From Streptomyces sp. TLI_171 (lineage in GTDB: Bacteria; Actinomycetota; Actinomycetes; Streptomycetales; Streptomycetaceae): DNA of 64,000 bases. Below the pieces are notes generated by a model that saw only the letters and a list, made by a program, of their open reading frames with translations, was not told the DNA's origin and searched no databases. The stretch covers positions 3,782,001 to 3,846,000 of the forward strand of contig NZ_RAPS01000001.1 in the NCBI RefSeq assembly GCF_003610255.1. Reading direction: 5' to 3'. Below, piece by piece: positions 7,845 to 16,604 of the stretch (position 1 is the stretch's first letter; every line of letters starts with the position of its first letter). The position numbers and the translations under genes are program-made.

Positions 7845-9332
7845 ATGGCGCACACCGACGACAGGCGTTACCAGTACCTGGAGTCCCTCGACTCGACCCG
7901 CACCGGCTGGCCGGGGGCCGGCCCGGCCGGCGACGGGCACGACGCGGAACTGCACCTGCAGGTCTTCACCGAGGTGCTGATGACCCTCGCACTCGGGCGC
8001 GAAGTGGTCGTCCCGCAGGCGTACGCCTTCGACTCCTTCGGGTTCCTGCGGGTCGCCACCACCGTCCTGCGAGCCCGCTCCGGAGCCGCGGCGGGTGAAC
8101 ACCCCTTCCGGGTGCACCTGTTCGGGGTGCACTCGTACGAGGAGGCGGTGGCCGCGATGCTGGGCCGGGCCGTCGACCGGGCCAGGCCCTTCATGAGCAG
8201 CCTGCTGCCCGAGCTCAACGACCCCGCCGCGCACGGACTCGACCCGGGCGAGCTGCGTGTGCAGGCCGCGAGCCTCGACCGGCTGCTGAACGCCGAGTGG
8301 CTCGGCACGGAGCGGGCCGACGGGATGGCGCTGATCCGCGACGAGTTCCGGCGCGTCCCCCGGGTGCCCGTCCGCCCCGCAGGTCGGACGACCGGGCTCG
8401 GGGCGCTGGTGATCGCCGCCGCCGAGCCGCCGCCCCCGGAACTGCCGGAGGCGCACCGGGGGGTGCAGGCGGCACTGACCGCGGCGATCCGCCGGCTCGG
8501 CACCGACCACCCCGCGGCCTTCGACGACCGCAGTCGACTGCGGCTCGCCCTGCCCTGGCCCGGCGACCGTGCCGAGCGCACCCCGGCGGAGATCGTCGGC
8601 GACCCGGAACTCCTCACCCTGCTCGTCGATTTCGTCGACACCCTGTACAACATGATCGTCGCGGACTCCGTCGGAGTCGCCGATTCCACCATCAGCACCG
8701 GCACCGGCCCCTCGCTCCGCCGGCTGGCCGACCGCGGCATCGCCAAAGAGCTCGCCCTCGCCCACTACCGCTCGTCGACCCACCCCGACGGGGCCGGACT
8801 CCGCCCGGACGGCGACGAACAGGCCGAGGGCCCACCGCTGTTCGACATCCGGGTCGACGTCGCGGCCGGCCTCGGCGAGGAGGCGGTCCACGACCGGATG
8901 ACCGCCCTGCTGGCGGATGCCGCCGAGGCGACCGCCACCCTGCTGCAGGCCCGCGCGGAACGCGGCCGCGCCGCCAAGTCCCCCTTCTGGAAGGGCATCG
9001 AGGACCTGCGGGCGGCCGAGGACCCGACCGCCGCGCGCAAGGCGCTGGACGCCCACCTGGCCAGGGTCGCCGCTATCCTCGGCAACCGGGCCGACATCGT
9101 CCCGACGGGCGGCGGCCTGGCAGTCGAACTGGTGCTGACCGCGGCGGGAGCCGTCGGCCCCGCGATGGCCTCCGAGGTGTGGAAGCTGCCCGGCCTGGTC
9201 GGCTACCCGGCGATGGCGGTCGGCGCGGTCGGCAGCGTCCTCTACCGCAAGGGCAAGGAGAACGCGGTGCGCCGGCTCTCCACCCGGCGGCTGGCCTGCG
9301 CACTGGGACGAGTCGTCGACGTGAGGGGCTGA
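7845..9332 (+). CDS. Hypothetical 495-aa protein, operon with NUDIX protein
   Basis: I do not recognise a family. The 495-residue product (MAHTDDRRYQYLESLDS) is soluble for most of its length and ends with a hydrophobic stretch (~456-478, MASEVWKLPGLVGYPAMAVGAVG) followed by basic residues, suggesting peripheral or C-terminal membrane attachment. An acidic LFDIRVDVAAGLGEEAVHDRM segment and several amphipathic helices are visible. The ATG at 7845 follows GGGGGG. The next gene starts 6 bp after the stop, so the two are almost certainly co-transcribed. Confidence 0.65.
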   Translation: MAHTDDRRYQYLESLDSTRTGWPGAGPAGDGHDAELHLQVFTEVLMTLALGREVVVPQAYAFDSFGFLRVATTVLRARSGAAAGEHPFRVHLFGVHSYEEAVAAMLGRAVDRARPFMSSLLPELNDPAAHGLDPGELRVQAASLDRLLNAEWLGTERADGMALIRDEFRRVPRVPVRPAGRTTGLGALVIAAAEPPPPELPEAHRGVQAALTAAIRRLGTDHPAAFDDRSRLRLALPWPGDRAERTPAEIVGDPELLTLLVDFVDTLYNMIVADSVGVADSTISTGTGPSLRRLADRGIAKELALAHYRSSTHPDGAGLRPDGDEQAEGPPLFDIRVDVAAGLGEEAVHDRMTALLADAAEATATLLQARAERGRAAKSPFWKGIEDLRAAEDPTAARKALDAHLARVAAILGNRADIVPTGGGLAVELVLTAAGAVGPAMASEVWKLPGLVGYPAMAVGAVGSVLYRKGKENAVRRLSTRRLACALGRVVDVRG

Positions 9333-9337
9333 CAACC

Positions 9338-9940
9338 GTGGCGGACACCGATCACCCGGACGCCATCCGCACCGTCCGGGAGGTACTCGCCTACCGCAAC
9401 CGCTTCGTCGACGTGTACGACGACGAAGTCTCCTTCCCCAGCGGCACGGACGGCCGGTACCTGAGGATCCGTCACCGCGACGAGGGGCTCGGCGTGGTGA
9501 TCCTCCCCGTCCACGCCGGCACCGTCGGGCTCGTCCGCACCTACCGCTACCCCCTCGGCCGCCCCCAGTGGGGCCTGCCCCGCGGCTTCTCCCACAGCAC
9601 CGATCCGCTGGTCACCGCCCGTACCGAACTCCGGGAGGAACTCGGCATCGCCGATGCCGAGTTCCTCCTGCTCGGGACCATGACGCCCGACTCCGGTCTG
9701 CTCGCCGCCGACGTCGCCGTCGTCCACGCCTCCGTCCCCTCCACCACCGCCGCCCTCCCCCTCGCACCGGACGAGGTCACCGACACCCGCTGGCTCCCCC
9801 TCCCCACCCTGTGGCACTGGATCGCCACCGGCGCCCTCGACGACGGCATGACCCTCGCCGCCCTCGCCCTCGCCCAGGCCCACGCCCTGCTCCCCGCCCC
9901 CGGACGCCCCCCGGACACGCCGACGGCCCCCGACCATTGA
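9338..9940 (+). CDS. NUDIX-family protein with degenerate NUDIX box
   Basis: A 200-residue protein whose fold resembles ADP-ribose pyrophosphatase-like NUDIX hydrolases: VVILPVHAGTVGLVRTYRYPLG, then QWGLPRGFSHSTDPLVTARTELREELGI. In the NUDIX signature (GX5EX7REUXEEXGU) the first Glu is Asp, the spacing is one residue short, and the REU Arg is Thr, whereas the REELG core Glu pair is kept. The hydrolase may still be active, have altered specificity, or be a binding protein. GTG 9338 follows the upstream stop by 6 bp with GAGGGG before it. It likely works with the unknown 495-aa protein. Confidence 0.75.
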   Translation: MADTDHPDAIRTVREVLAYRNRFVDVYDDEVSFPSGTDGRYLRIRHRDEGLGVVILPVHAGTVGLVRTYRYPLGRPQWGLPRGFSHSTDPLVTARTELREELGIADAEFLLLGTMTPDSGLLAADVAVVHASVPSTTAALPLAPDEVTDTRWLPLPTLWHWIATGALDDGMTLAALALAQAHALLPAPGRPPDTPTAPDH

Positions 9941-9956
9941 TGCTGGTCAGGGGCCG
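9924..9956. terminator. Hairpin overlapping the NUDIX stop
   Basis: CGGCCCCCGACC (9924-9935) pairs with GGTCAGGGGCCG (9945-9956) with one mismatch. The stem contains the stop codon and lies between the plus-strand NUDIX gene and the convergent tRNA-Ser, so it can serve both. Confidence 0.6.
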
Positions 9957-9966
9957 TTCCACGGGC

Positions 9967-10051
9967 GGAGGGTGTGGGATTTGAACCCACGGTGGCGCTA
10001 GGCCACGACAGTTTTCAAGACTGTTCCCTTAGGCCGCTCGGGCAACCCTCC
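9967..10051 (-). tRNA. tRNA-Ser(UGA)
   Basis: On the minus strand an 85-nt tRNA folds with acceptor GGAGGGT / ACCCTCC, a D-arm, the anticodon loop CTTGAAA (anticodon TGA), a long class II variable arm (GTGGCCTAGCGCCAC) and the T-loop GGGTTCAAATCCC. The long variable arm and anticodon identify serine. CCA is not encoded. Confidence 0.95.
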
Positions 10052-10115
10052 TCGGTGGGGGTCAGCCTAACGGGTCGGGGCCGGTTCGGTGCACACCGTT
10101 TCCGGCGGGGGACGG

Positions 10116-11822
10116 TCAGTTGTCGCCCTTGCGCTCGCCGAGCGTGACGGTGGTCGTGGCGGTCTTGCCGTCGCGCTTGTACTCGACCTCCACCTTCTCG
10201 CCGGGCTTGTGCGTCCAGATCTCGCTGACCAGGCTCGGGCCGCTGGTGATGTTGATGCCGCCGAGCTTGGTGATGACGTCGCCGGGCTTGAGGCCGGCCT
10301 GGTCGGCGGGCCCGCCGGGGGTGACGGCGGGGGTGTCGCGGACCGGCGCGGTGGCGATCTGGGCGCCGTCGTCGCCGCGGTAGGAGTCGTTGCGCAGGAC
10401 GCCGAGGATCGCGTAGACGGGGGTGCCGTCCTTGATCAGGGTCTGGGCGACCCACTTGGCCTGGTTGATCGGGATGGCGAAGCCGAGGCCGATGGAGCCG
10501 GCCTGGCCGGTGCTGCCGCCGGTGTTGGACTGGATCGCCGAGTTGATGCCGACGACCGAGCCGGAGGCGTCCAGCAGCGGGCCGCCGGAGTTGCCCGGGT
10601 TGATCGAGGCGTCGGTCTGCAGGGCGTTCATGTAGGAGGCCTGGGCGCCGGTCTCGTCGCCGGACGCGACCGGGCGGTCCTTGGCGGAGATGATGCCGGT
10701 GGTGACGGTCCCTTCGAGCTCGTACGGCGCGCCGATGGCGATCACGGCGTCGCCGATGGCGACCTTGTCGGAGTCTCCGAGCGGCAGCGGGGTGAGCTTG
10801 TCCTTGGGCGGGTTGTCGAGCCGGATGACCGCGACGTCGTAGCCCTCGGCGCGGCCGACCACGGAGGCGTCGTAGGTGGAGCCGTCGGAGAACTTGACGG
10901 TGAGCTTGCCGCCGTCGGCGGCGGGGGCGACCACGTGGTTGTTGGTGAGGATGTGGCCCTCGGTGTCGAACACGAAGCCGGTGCCGGTGCCGGACTCGCT
11001 GCCGTTCTTGGTCTTGATGGTGACGGTGGAGGGCAGCGCCTTGCCCGCGATCCCGGCGACGGAGTCGGGGGCCCGGTCCAGGTTCTGGTGGGTGTTGCCG
11101 ACCGACACCGTGGTGCTGTTCTTGCTGACGCCGCTGCCGCCGCCGCTGTTGCGGTCGCCGACGGACGCACCGATCGCACCGCCGGCCAGGCCCGCGACCA
11201 GGGCGACGGCGGCGACCAGCGCCACCAGCCCGCCGCGCTTGCCCTTGCCGGACCCGCCGGAGCCGGACTGCTGGCTGCCCCACGGGGCGCCCGGGCCGTC
11301 CGCGCCGCCGCCGGTGCCGTCCGGGCCGGACGGGTTGCCCCAGCCACCGACCGGGTGCCCGGCGCCGAACGGGTGGTGCGGCTGCTCGGGCGCACCCGGC
11401 GTACCGGGCGTGGTCGGCCCCTCCTGCGCGAACACCGTCGGCACGGCGGGCGCGAACGCCGTCGGCGCGTCGGCACTGCTCCCGGCACCGGCGCCGGCCT
11501 CGGTGGGACGCGCGAACGGGTTGGTCGGCGCGGCGGGCGTGCCGTACGGGTTGGCGAACGGCGGGGCGTCCACCGCGGGTCCCGCAGGCGCGGCGGGCGC
11601 GGGCGGCGCGGCCGGCACCTTGCCGAGCTGCATGGTCTGCTCCGGGAGCGGAGCCGCGGGCGCGGCCGGACCCGCCGGAGCCGCCGGCACCACCGGCGGC
11701 GGGGCGTCGAGGTAGGCGGGAGCGGCAGCGGGCGTACCGGAGCCGGCAGCCACCGCCTCGGGGCCGGTGGGCGCGGGGCCCTTCTCCGGCGGGGTGGTAC
11801 CACTCGCGTGCTCGGTGCTCAC
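10116..11822 (-). CDS. HtrA-like trypsin-type serine protease with PDZ domain
   Basis: A 568-residue membrane-anchored protease. Residues 1-~195 are Pro/Ala/Gly-rich and cytoplasmic. One membrane segment follows (GGLVALVAAVALVAGLAGGAIG), then a chymotrypsin-fold protease with catalytic His in TNNHVVAP (~297), Asp in YDVAVIRL (~328) and Ser in NPGNSGGPLL (~411), and a C-terminal PDZ domain (~470-560, GGPADQAGLKPGDVITKLGG). The family degrades misfolded exported proteins. GTG at 11822 has GGAGG 6 nt upstream; longer upstream frames lack such a site. It is divergent from the riboswitch-controlled transporter and upstream of tRNA-Ser. Confidence 0.88.
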   Translation of the reverse strand: MSTEHASGTTPPEKGPAPTGPEAVAAGSGTPAAAPAYLDAPPPVVPAAPAGPAAPAAPLPEQTMQLGKVPAAPPAPAAPAGPAVDAPPFANPYGTPAAPTNPFARPTEAGAGAGSSADAPTAFAPAVPTVFAQEGPTTPGTPGAPEQPHHPFGAGHPVGGWGNPSGPDGTGGGADGPGAPWGSQQSGSGGSGKGKRGGLVALVAAVALVAGLAGGAIGASVGDRNSGGGSGVSKNSTTVSVGNTHQNLDRAPDSVAGIAGKALPSTVTIKTKNGSESGTGTGFVFDTEGHILTNNHVVAPAADGGKLTVKFSDGSTYDASVVGRAEGYDVAVIRLDNPPKDKLTPLPLGDSDKVAIGDAVIAIGAPYELEGTVTTGIISAKDRPVASGDETGAQASYMNALQTDASINPGNSGGPLLDASGSVVGINSAIQSNTGGSTGQAGSIGLGFAIPINQAKWVAQTLIKDGTPVYAILGVLRNDSYRGDDGAQIATAPVRDTPAVTPGGPADQAGLKPGDVITKLGGINITSGPSLVSEIWTHKPGEKVEVEYKRDGKTATTTVTLGERKGDN

Positions 11823-12018
11823 GGACGACCTCCATCGCTGACAAGACCTTGGACTGCGAACCGTCGCGCCCTCGGCGCGGCCGCAACCTCGAGGCACAGT
11901 TTTTCCTATGCCGGATTCGGACACCGTAAGCGGGCCCCTGAAGAAATCATGAGAAGCCTTAGGCGGCTCTGACATGCGCATCAGTGGTCCCGCGATGCGG
12001 ACACCGGGCACCCCGGCC

Positions 12019-12047
12019 TTGGCGTTCCCCCGCCCGGAGGCTAGCCT
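12019..12047 (+). promoter_or_regulatory. Candidate promoter of the thiamine riboswitch transcript
   Basis: TTGGCG (12019-12024) and TAGCCT (12042-12047) are separated by exactly 17 bp and lie ~25 bp upstream of the THI element. The boxes fit a housekeeping sigma factor; the call rests on spacing and position. Confidence 0.5.
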
Positions 12048-12069
12048 GTCGCTCCTGTAAACCGAAGAA

Positions 12070-12200
12070 CGTCGCGGGAGCTTGGACCAGCCAGGCTGAG
12101 AGTGCGCCGGATCGACCGTAGGCCATGGCGGTGACGCCACCACGGACGAGGGAGCGCTGACCGCCGGAACCTGTCCGGGTAATGCCGGCGTAGGGAGTAT
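12070..12200 (+). promoter_or_regulatory. TPP riboswitch (THI element)
   Basis: The conserved cores GGCTGAGAG (12094-12102) and GAACCTGTCCGGGTAATGCC / GGCGTAGGGA (12167-12196) are present in the right order, with a variable P3 stem-loop between them (12103-12155). This is the thiamine pyrophosphate aptamer. Only ~6-10 nt separate its end from the ATG, so control is probably by blocking ribosome binding. Confidence 0.95.
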
Positions 12201-12205
12201 CGGCC

Positions 12206-13579
12206 ATGACGGCTGTTCCGTCTGCCCAAATTTCCGATCTTGCTGTGGAGTCGCGGGCCGAGGCCCCGCTGACCCTCGACACCGCACCGCCGCGCACCCT
12301 GGACTTCCGGGCGCTGTTCGCGCTGTGGGCGAACCTCGGGGTGAGCCTGATCGGCTTCACCAGTGCCGCGACGGTGCTGGGCGAGCGGGGTCACGAGCTG
12401 GGGTTCACCGCCGCGGTGACGGCGATCGTGGCGGGCACCGCGATCGGCACCGCGATGCTGGCGGTGGCGGCGCTGGTGGGCGCCCGCACGGGTGCGCCGG
12501 CGATGGCGGTGCTGCGCGGCCTGTTCGGCACCCGGTTGTCGTACCTGCCGACGGTGCTGAACATCCTGCAGTGCGTCGGCTGGGGCGTGTACGAGCTGAC
12601 GGTGATCGCCTGGGGCGCCCAGACGGTGTCCGGCACCGAGGGCTGGCGCTGGCTGTTCGTGCTGCTGGCGGGCGTGCTGACCACGGTGCTGACGATCTGG
12701 CCGCTGGGCGCGATCGCGGTGCTGCGCAAGTACGTGGCCGTCGCGGTGGGCGTGGCGATGGTGTACTTCACGGTGCAGTTCGCCCGGCACGGCGTGCCGG
12801 ACCCGGGTGCGGGCAACTGGACGGGCTTCCTGTCGGCGACGGACGCGGTGATCGCGGTGTCGGTGTCGTTCGTGCCGCTCGCCGCCGACTACACCCGGCA
12901 CGCGCGCAGTTCGGCGAAGGCGTTCTGGGGGACGTTCTCCGGCTACACGGTGGCCCAGGTGTGGTGCTACGTGCTGGGTGTGATGGCGCTGCTGCAGTCC
13001 GGCGGCGACCCGGAGAAGATCCTGAGCTCGTTCACGGGCGTGGCGGCGGGCTGGGCGTTCCTGCTGGTGCTGGTGCTGCGCGAGTCGGACCAGTCCTTCG
13101 CGAACGTGTACTCGACGGCGATGTCGATCCACAACCTGTGGCCGAAGGCGGACCGGCGGGTGCTGACCGGCGGGATCGGCGTGCTGGTGACGGTGCTGGC
13201 GCTGCAGATCAAGGAGTTCACCGACTCGTACTACGGGTTCCTCGGCCTGATCGGTTCGGTGTTCGTGCCGCTGTTCGCGGTGCTGGCGGTGGACTACTTC
13301 CTGGGTGCGGGCCGCCGCGGCTGGGACCTGTCGCAGGGCGCCCCGACCCGCTGGGTGATGCTGCTGCCGTGGGCGGTGGGTTTCGCGGCGTACCAGTTCC
13401 TGGCCCCGTCGAAGATCGGCGGCTGGTGGACCGGGCTGTGGGAGGACCTGCAGCGGGCGGTGCACTTCACTCCGCAGGCGTGGAGCTCGGCCTCGCTGTT
13501 CTCGTTCCTGGCGGCGGCGCTGGTCACCCTCGCGGTGACGAAGCTGGAGCGCCCGGAGCCGACGCACCCGGAGGTCTGA
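12206..13579 (+). CDS. cytX: NCS1-family transporter, CytX-like (thiamine precursor uptake)
   Basis: A 457-residue permease with about twelve hydrophobic segments and the nucleobase:cation symporter-1 pattern (LFALWANLGVSLIGFTSAA, FVPLAADYTRHARSS, SYYGFLGLIGSVFVPLFAVLAVDYF). In actinobacteria this subfamily under a TPP riboswitch is called CytX and is proposed to import hydroxymethylpyrimidine for thiamine synthesis. The riboswitch directly upstream supports this over a cytosine or allantoin role. The ATG 12206 directly follows the aptamer. No other thiamine gene is adjacent. Confidence 0.85.
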   Translation: MTAVPSAQISDLAVESRAEAPLTLDTAPPRTLDFRALFALWANLGVSLIGFTSAATVLGERGHELGFTAAVTAIVAGTAIGTAMLAVAALVGARTGAPAMAVLRGLFGTRLSYLPTVLNILQCVGWGVYELTVIAWGAQTVSGTEGWRWLFVLLAGVLTTVLTIWPLGAIAVLRKYVAVAVGVAMVYFTVQFARHGVPDPGAGNWTGFLSATDAVIAVSVSFVPLAADYTRHARSSAKAFWGTFSGYTVAQVWCYVLGVMALLQSGGDPEKILSSFTGVAAGWAFLLVLVLRESDQSFANVYSTAMSIHNLWPKADRRVLTGGIGVLVTVLALQIKEFTDSYYGFLGLIGSVFVPLFAVLAVDYFLGAGRRGWDLSQGAPTRWVMLLPWAVGFAAYQFLAPSKIGGWWTGLWEDLQRAVHFTPQAWSSASLFSFLAAALVTLAVTKLERPEPTHPEV

Positions 13580-13609
13580 GGCCCGGCGCCGCCGGGGCCT
13601 GACGCCCGG

Positions 13610-14641
13610 TCAGGGGATCAGCACCACCTTGCCGGTGACGGTGCCCGACTCCGCCAGGCGCAGCGCCTCGGCGGCGTCGGTGAGCGGGAGGCGGGCGGCG
13701 AGCGGCGCGGTGATCTCGCCGCGTCGGACGGCGTCCAGTACGGCGGTCAGGTCGGCGCGCAGCCGGGCGCGGAACCGGTCGCGGTGCAGCGAGCGGCCGG
13801 CCCAGATGTTGAAGAAGTGGGCTCGGCGCCCGTTCGGCAGGGTGTTCCACCACCAGGTGCGGGCGAGGATCTTGAGCACCGGCCACTGCTTGGAGCCGGT
13901 GTCGTCGCGGGTGGTGGCGCTGCCGTAGGCGACCAGGGCGCCGCCGGGGGCGAGCAGCTGCCAGGAGTCGACGACGCTGCGGCCGCCGAGGTGGTCGAAG
14001 ACGGCGTCCACCCCGCCGGGGGCGAGGCGGCGGACCTGGGCGGGGACGTCGCCGGCGCGGTAGTCGACGGGGGTGACGCCGAGGGCGCGCAGCGCGTCGT
14101 GGTGCCGGGCGGAGGCGGTGCCGATGACCTCGGCGCCGGCGGCGCGGGCGAGTTGGGCGAGGAGCTGGCCGACGCCGCCGTTCGCGCCGTGCACCAGGAC
14201 GGTCTGTCCGGGCCGGATCCGGGCGTGGCGGTGCAGCATCTGGTGGGCGGTGATGCCGTTGACCACGGCGGTCTCGGCCTCGGCCGGGTCGAGGCCGTCG
14301 GGGACGGGCACGGTGTCGGCGGGGTCGAGCAGCACGTGGCTGGCCCAGCCGCCGGTCTTGGTGAGGGCGGCGATCCGGCGGCCGGTGAGCTGCGGGTCGG
14401 TGCCGGGGCCGGTGGCGGTGATCCGCCCGACCAGGTCGTAGCCGGGGACGAACGGGAACGGCGGCTGGTCGTAGTAGCGGCCGCGGCGCATCTGCTGTTC
14501 GGCGAAGGAGACCCCGGTGGCTTCGACCGCGACCAGGACCTGGCCGGGCCCGGGCTGGGGCAGCGCGGCGCGGCGGACCTGCAGTCCCTCCGGTTCGACG
14601 ATGCCGGGCAGGACGATCTCGACGAGCTGTTCGCAGTCCAT
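13610..14641 (-). CDS. Zinc-independent MDR oxidoreductase (quinone reductase-like)
   Basis: A 343-residue medium-chain dehydrogenase/reductase of the quinone reductase type. Visible are the GroES-like N-domain (VPGYDLVGRITATG), the nucleotide-binding motif VLVHGANGGVGQLLAQLARAAGAEVIG, and VDAVFDHLGG. The structural zinc Cys set is absent, which fits NADPH:quinone reductases. The start is the ATG at 14641 (MDCEQLVEIV); the longer frame crosses the operator. The gene is divergent from a TetR regulator across a 144-bp region with GTTAGA repeats, so induction by a ligand of that regulator is likely. The physiological substrate is unknown. Confidence 0.85.
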   Translation of the reverse strand: MDCEQLVEIVLPGIVEPEGLQVRRAALPQPGPGQVLVAVEATGVSFAEQQMRRGRYYDQPPFPFVPGYDLVGRITATGPGTDPQLTGRRIAALTKTGGWASHVLLDPADTVPVPDGLDPAEAETAVVNGITAHQMLHRHARIRPGQTVLVHGANGGVGQLLAQLARAAGAEVIGTASARHHDALRALGVTPVDYRAGDVPAQVRRLAPGGVDAVFDHLGGRSVVDSWQLLAPGGALVAYGSATTRDDTGSKQWPVLKILARTWWWNTLPNGRRAHFFNIWAGRSLHRDRFRARLRADLTAVLDAVRRGEITAPLAARLPLTDAAEALRLAESGTVTGKVVLIP

Positions 14642-14674
14642 GGCGGAGCCCTCTCGGTAGAAGTATTTGCTTTC

Positions 14675-14689
14675 GTTAGACCCTCTAAC
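14675..14689. promoter_or_regulatory. TetR-type operator in the divergent promoter
   Basis: GTTAGA-CCC-TCTAAC is a perfect inverted repeat, and a further TCTAAC half-site lies at 14744-14749. Both are between the oxidoreductase and the TetR gene, the usual place for an autoregulatory TetR site. Confidence 0.6.
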
Positions 14690-14785
14690 TCCCTCAGTTC
14701 TAGCACCGCGCCATCGCAAGAGTCAACAACAATGGTGATAGGTTCTAACAGACGCCTCCGACCGCCCCTCAGCGAAGGACCGCCC

Positions 14786-15433
14786 ATGCAGACCGGCACC
14801 CCCCGCGAGCGCTACCGCGCCCAGGTGCGCGAGGAGGTCAAGCAGCACGCCCGCGCCCAGATCGCCGAGGCCGGCGCCTCCGCGCTGTCGCTGAACGCGA
14901 TCGCCAAGCGGATGGGCCTGAGCGGGCCCGCCCTGTACCGCTACTTCGCCAACCGGGACGAGCTGATCACCGAGCTGATCACCGACGGGTACCGCAGCCT
15001 CGCCGCGGCCGTCCGGGCCGAGCCGGACGCCGACCTGGTCGACCTGGCCCGGACGCTGCGCGCGTGGGCGCTCGCCGATCCGCAGCGCTACTTCCTGCTG
15101 TACGGCACGCCCGTCCCCGGCTACCACGCGCCTCCGGAGACCACCGAGCTGGCCGGCGCGATCATGTCGGTGCTGCTCGGAGCCGCGGTCCGCCGCCAGC
15201 GGCCGGCGCCCGCCCCCGACCCGTCGGTCGACTCGCTCCACGGCCACCTGGAGCAGCACCGGGACTGGGCCGGCGACCCCGCCGTCCCGACCTGGGCCCT
15301 GCACCGGGCGCTGGTCTTCTGGACCAGGCTGCACGGGGTGCTCTCGCTGGAGCTGGCCGGCCACTTCGCCGGCATGGGCCTCGACCCGGAGGTGCTCTAC
15401 TCCGCCGAGGCCGAGAGCCTCGCCCGCGGCTGA
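14786..15433 (+). CDS. TetR/AcrR-family transcriptional regulator
   Basis: A 215-residue regulator. The N-terminal HTH reads ARAQIAEAGASALSLNAIAKRMGLSGPALYRYFANRDELITELI (~24-67), a canonical TetR DNA-binding domain. The C-terminal ligand domain is of the WHG/TetR_C_33-like kind (LADPQRYFLLYGTPVPGY, LVFWTRLHGVLSLELAGHFAGMG). It is divergent from the quinone reductase-like gene and probably represses both through the GTTAGA site. The effector is unknown. Confidence 0.88.
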   Translation: MQTGTPRERYRAQVREEVKQHARAQIAEAGASALSLNAIAKRMGLSGPALYRYFANRDELITELITDGYRSLAAAVRAEPDADLVDLARTLRAWALADPQRYFLLYGTPVPGYHAPPETTELAGAIMSVLLGAAVRRQRPAPAPDPSVDSLHGHLEQHRDWAGDPAVPTWALHRALVFWTRLHGVLSLELAGHFAGMGLDPEVLYSAEAESLARG

Positions 15434-15543
15434 GCCGCCCGTCGCCCGGGGCCGGCCCGCCCGGCCCCGGCCGCCCAGCTGTTCACCCGGGCGTCGCCGT
15501 GCCGGAAGCCGGGCGACATCCCGGGCCTCGTAGGGTGGTTCAC

Positions 15544-16356
15544 GTGGACACCCAGCACAGCGCCGCAACCGCGCCGACCGCCCCGATCGACCGTTCCGCG
15601 GTGAAGGTGATCGCCCACCGGGGCTCCTCGGCCGCCCTTCCCGAGCACACCGAGGAGGCGTACCGGCGGGCCCTGGAGGAGGGCGCCGACGGGCTGGAGT
15701 GCGACGTCCGGGTCACCGCCGACGGGCAGTTGGTGTGCGTGCACGACCGCACGGTGCACCGGACCTCGGACGGCCAGGGCGTGGTGTCGGCGATGACGCT
15801 GGATCAACTCTCCCGGCTGGACTTCGGCTCGTGGAAGCACCCGGAGCAGCCGCAGCCCAGCTCGATCCTCACCCTGGAGCGGCTGCTGGAGCTGGTCGCG
15901 GACGCCGGCCGGCGGGTGGAGCTGGCCGTCGAGACCAAGCACCCGGTGCGCTACGCGGGCCGGGTGGAGGCCGAACTGCTGCGGATGCTGGGCCGGTTCG
16001 GGCTGCTGCCGGCCACCCCGGAGGAGTCCACGGTGCGGGTGATGAGCTTCTCCGAGCTGGCCCTGCACCGGGTCCGGCGGGCCGCCCCGGCCCTGCCGCG
16101 GGTGTACCTGTGGGAGCGCCGCCTGCCGGTGCTGGGCCGCACCCGGTCGCTGCCGGGCGGCGCCGCGATCGCCGGCCCGGGCATCGAACTGGTGCGCCGC
16201 GACCCGGGGATGGTGACGGCGCTGCGCCGGGCCGGGCACCGGGTGCACGTGTGGACGGTGGACCGGCCCGAGGACGTCGAACTCTGCCTGGAGCTGGGCG
16301 TGGAGGCGCTGATCACCAACCGCCCGGCCGAGGTGCTGGCCCAACTCGGCCGCTGA
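15544..16356 (+). CDS. Glycerophosphodiester phosphodiesterase
   Basis: A 270-residue GDPD with a TIM barrel, hydrolysing glycerophosphodiesters to glycerol-3-phosphate and an alcohol. Catalytic and metal residues lie in VIAHRGSSAALPEHTEEAY (~19-37), GLECDVRVTADGQLVCVHD (~53-71) and VELAVETKH. The C-terminus has HVWTVDRPEDVELCLELGVEALITNRP, which is typical. No signal peptide is seen, so it is cytoplasmic. GTG 15544 was chosen because it is the first start consistent with the domain and has TAGGGT (15531-15536) 7 nt before it, a leaderless arrangement. Confidence 0.88.
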   Translation: MDTQHSAATAPTAPIDRSAVKVIAHRGSSAALPEHTEEAYRRALEEGADGLECDVRVTADGQLVCVHDRTVHRTSDGQGVVSAMTLDQLSRLDFGSWKHPEQPQPSSILTLERLLELVADAGRRVELAVETKHPVRYAGRVEAELLRMLGRFGLLPATPEESTVRVMSFSELALHRVRRAAPALPRVYLWERRLPVLGRTRSLPGGAAIAGPGIELVRRDPGMVTALRRAGHRVHVWTVDRPEDVELCLELGVEALITNRPAEVLAQLGR

Positions 16357-16414
16357 CCCGGTACCGCGCACCGCCCCCGCGGCCGGTGGCACCCGAGGGC
16401 CAATCGCGTGACAG

Positions 16415-16434
16415 AAATACCGAACGGGGTATTT
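16415..16434. repeat. Inverted repeat upstream of the RsbW-like gene
   Basis: AAATACC and GGTATTT form perfect 7-bp arms around GAACGG. It is A/T-rich in a GC-rich setting and lies 170 bp before the next gene. It could be an operator; no regulator can be assigned. Confidence 0.4.
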
Positions 16435-16604
16435 CCGGACCCCTTTCCCACGGATCGTCACAACAGAACGTGAGACACCCCTCACCTTTTGCCCACCGTC
16501 CGTGCGGATGTCGTTAATGCCGCCATCGGATCGTCGAACGCCCGTTTCCGACGCATTACCTGCGGGCATCCATCCCTCGGCAGGAAGCTGAAGGAGGTCC
16601 GGGG

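Noticed and set aside
9967..10051. tRNA-Ser as an integration site of a mobile element
   Set aside because: No duplicated tRNA 3' end, integrase or foreign-looking segment is found nearby.
10089..11972. Very long open frame opposite the HtrA-like gene
   Set aside because: Low-complexity Gly/Ala/Val product, mirror of the protease frame; no ribosome site.
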